64,000 nucleotides of DNA, taken from Duganella sp. BJB480. Its GTDB lineage: Bacteria; Pseudomonadota; Gammaproteobacteria; Burkholderiales; Burkholderiaceae_D. Under the pieces are notes generated by a model. The model ran no database searches and was not told the DNA's origin. It saw only the letters and a list, made by a program, of their open reading frames with translations. Every line of letters starts with the position of its first letter. The first letter of the stretch is position 1. The DNA lies in contig QVIN01000010.1 in assembly GCA_003416985.1 (NCBI GenBank), positions 1 to 64,000 on the forward strand, written 5' to 3'. The position numbers were made by a program, and so were the translations under genes. Below, piece after piece: positions 62,947 through 64,000 of this stretch.

Positions 62947-63438
62947 TTAAGCTGCTTTTTTTGCTTTGCGACGAGCAACAACGCCCATCAGTGCCAGGCC
63001 GCCCAGCAGCATGCCGTAGGTTTCTGGTTCTGGTACGGCGGTCACGGTGATCGAACCGTTGTAGAACGCCGACGAGGCGCTGGTTGGCGTGCCGTTCAGG
63101 GTCAGGGTGAACGGCGAGTTGGTGCCAATGTTGAACGAACCCAGGCTAGCGAACGAGCTGCCGAAGATGAACACAGGGGACTGGCCGTTCAGGCTGGCGG
63201 ATTGGATGTTCACGTTGGTCGCGCTGTAGTTCAGCAGAACATTGTAGCTGCCAGCTGCCAGACCGGTGAAGGTCAGGACGTCGGAACCGCCGGACAGCAG
63301 GCCATCGCCTGGCAGCGACAGACCGGAGAAGCCCGTGGCAACGCCCAGGGTCACAGGGATGTTCAGTTGATCAGCAGCAAATGCGCTAACCGAAGCGGCA
63401 GCCAGCAGAGCGCCAGCAACGAAAGATTTCAATTTCAT
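62947..63438 (-). CDS. PEP-CTERM sorting-domain protein
   Basis: 163 aa, secreted. N-terminal signal peptide (MKLKSFVAGALLAAASVSAFA), a beta-rich Ser/Thr/Gly middle part (about 22-135, no Cys), and a C-terminal sorting tripartite tail: VPEPETYGMLLGGLALMGVVARRKAKKAA, i.e. the PEP motif (about 137), a hydrophobic helix and a basic end. In the FxDxF/PEP-CTERM class this tail is processed by exosortase (EpsH/XrtA) and the protein is linked to exopolysaccharide or biofilm matrix. The AAATCACATG region (SD GGAAATC) precedes the start. Confidence 0.9.
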   Translation of the reverse strand: MKLKSFVAGALLAAASVSAFAADQLNIPVTLGVATGFSGLSLPGDGLLSGGSDVLTFTGLAAGSYNVLLNYSATNVNIQSASLNGQSPVFIFGSSFASLGSFNIGTNSPFTLTLNGTPTSASSAFYNGSITVTAVPEPETYGMLLGGLALMGVVARRKAKKAA

Positions 63439-63679
63439 GTGATTTCCTTAATCAAACGAATTGTGGCTGCGCTTTCGCCAACCACCGAATAGTTAATAGG
63501 AGTACTTCGGGAAGAATCATAACATAAGAATATTAATTCCAATTGTTATTTTTCCACTTTTAGTTTCCTTTAAATAACTTTTCCCATGTTATGAAAATAT
63601 CAGGGTAAATGTCGGGGGGTAAACTTAAAAACTGTGACAATTCGAGAGAAAATTTTTTAAGAATGTGGCTTCCAAGCCG

Positions 63680-64000
63680 CTATTCCTGTGGCTTTTCGTG
63701 CGTTTCGGGGACGGGCGGCTCGGCCGGATCGGGCCGAACTTCCGGCGGCTCCGGCGGGCTGGCCGGCGCCTCCACCGGCGGTGGCGGCGGGGGCGGAATC
63801 GACGGCGGAGCGGCTTGCTGCTTTCCAGGCGCGGGCGCCGTGACGCGCGGCGACGGCCCCGTCATTTCGGTCGGCACCGCCCCGGCCAAGGCCATGGAAA
63901 ACTTCCAGTCGGAAATATGCGCCTTGCCTTCAAAACCAGTGTAGCGGGCCGGGAAATTCCCCACTTTCACAGGCTTGGCGTCGGACAGGCTGTAGACCGC
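63680..64000 (-). CDS. C-terminal part of a Pro-rich protein (truncated by window edge)
   Basis: The minus-strand frame stays open to the last base of the window (reading AVYSLSDAKPVKVGNFPARY at the edge), so the true N-terminus lies outside. A small globular part (TGFEGKAHISDWKFSMALAG) is followed by a Pro/Ala/Glu-rich tail of about 55 residues including a run of eight Pro and ending ETHEKPQE. Such tails are flexible and often extracellular or periplasmic. Function not recognised; it lies 240 bp upstream of the PEP-CTERM gene on the same strand. Confidence 0.6.
   Translation of the reverse strand, partial: AVYSLSDAKPVKVGNFPARYTGFEGKAHISDWKFSMALAGAVPTEMTGPSPRVTAPAPGKQQAAPPSIPPPPPPPVEAPASPPEPPEVRPDPAEPPVPETHEKPQE

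Overview
The window looks like chromosome from a GC-rich betaproteobacterium, most likely Oxalobacteraceae (Massilia/Duganella/Janthinobacterium group). The evidence is a betaproteobacterial 16S rRNA 5' end, a Burkholderiales-type porin, the CysI plus DUF934 sulfite-reduction pair, a 2-methylcitrate operon of the acnD/prpF type, and a PEP-CTERM protein. The family placement is inferred from this gene set; no database was searched. Coding is dense on both strands. I see no phage, insertion sequence, CRISPR array or tRNA. The clearest accessory pieces are a small toxin-antitoxin pair and a few lineage-specific small proteins.

Layout. 1-482: 5' end of a 16S rRNA gene (minus strand) with its leader, boxA and two tandem promoters. 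681-4132: a LytS-like kinase with its LytTR regulator, then an orphan PAS histidine kinase. 4139-7001 (minus): porin, methyltransferase and CysB. 7155-13208: assimilatory sulfate reduction (cysI, DUF934, cysH, cysD, cysN, cobA) behind a likely CysB site. 13248-16188: an unknown helical protein, glutaminyl-peptide cyclotransferase, a LysR regulator and a lipocalin-like protein. 16165-18859 (minus): cbiX with lptG and lptF, divergent from pepA. 20470-23455 (minus): chemoreceptor, lipoprotein and two small proteins. 23875-28299: exonuclease III, and a six-PAS GGDEF/EAL protein on the other strand.

28477-38325 (minus) is a compact propionate operon, prpB-prpC-acnD-prpF-prpE, followed by a DUF485 protein and an ActP-like symporter. 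It has a sigma-54 promoter and the divergent activator gene prpR. In the intergenic region a 19-bp palindrome overlaps the -35 of a predicted prpR promoter whose start point would fall on the prpR ATG, which would make prpR mRNA leaderless. 40297-42951: an alpha/beta hydrolase and a second LytS/LytTR pair. 43021-43564: RelE/HigB-type toxin and XRE antitoxin. 43570-52788 (minus): a large FtsX/MacB-type permease and two tandem tricorn-like S41 proteases. 52950-55555 (minus): clpS-clpA. 55880-56958: cold-shock protein, membrane-anchored glutaredoxin and a tiny secreted six-cysteine peptide. 57004-60391: chromate transporter, icd and rluE. 60533-64000: an Ala/Ser-rich exported miniprotein, rpsT, murJ, a PEP-CTERM protein and a truncated Pro-rich protein.

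Two pathways are nearly complete. In sulfur assimilation, sulfate is adenylylated by CysDN, APS is reduced by an APS-type CysH, and sulfite is reduced by CysI; CobA and CbiX contribute to its siroheme. In propionate use, uptake by ActP is inferred, PrpE activates propionate, and the methylcitrate cycle follows. The observations I rate highest are the prpR/prpB control region, the periplasmic-looking glutaredoxin next to a symmetric Cys-rich peptide, the CysB-type site with 21-bp phased repeats, and the phased TAGGAAT motifs upstream of the chemoreceptor gene.
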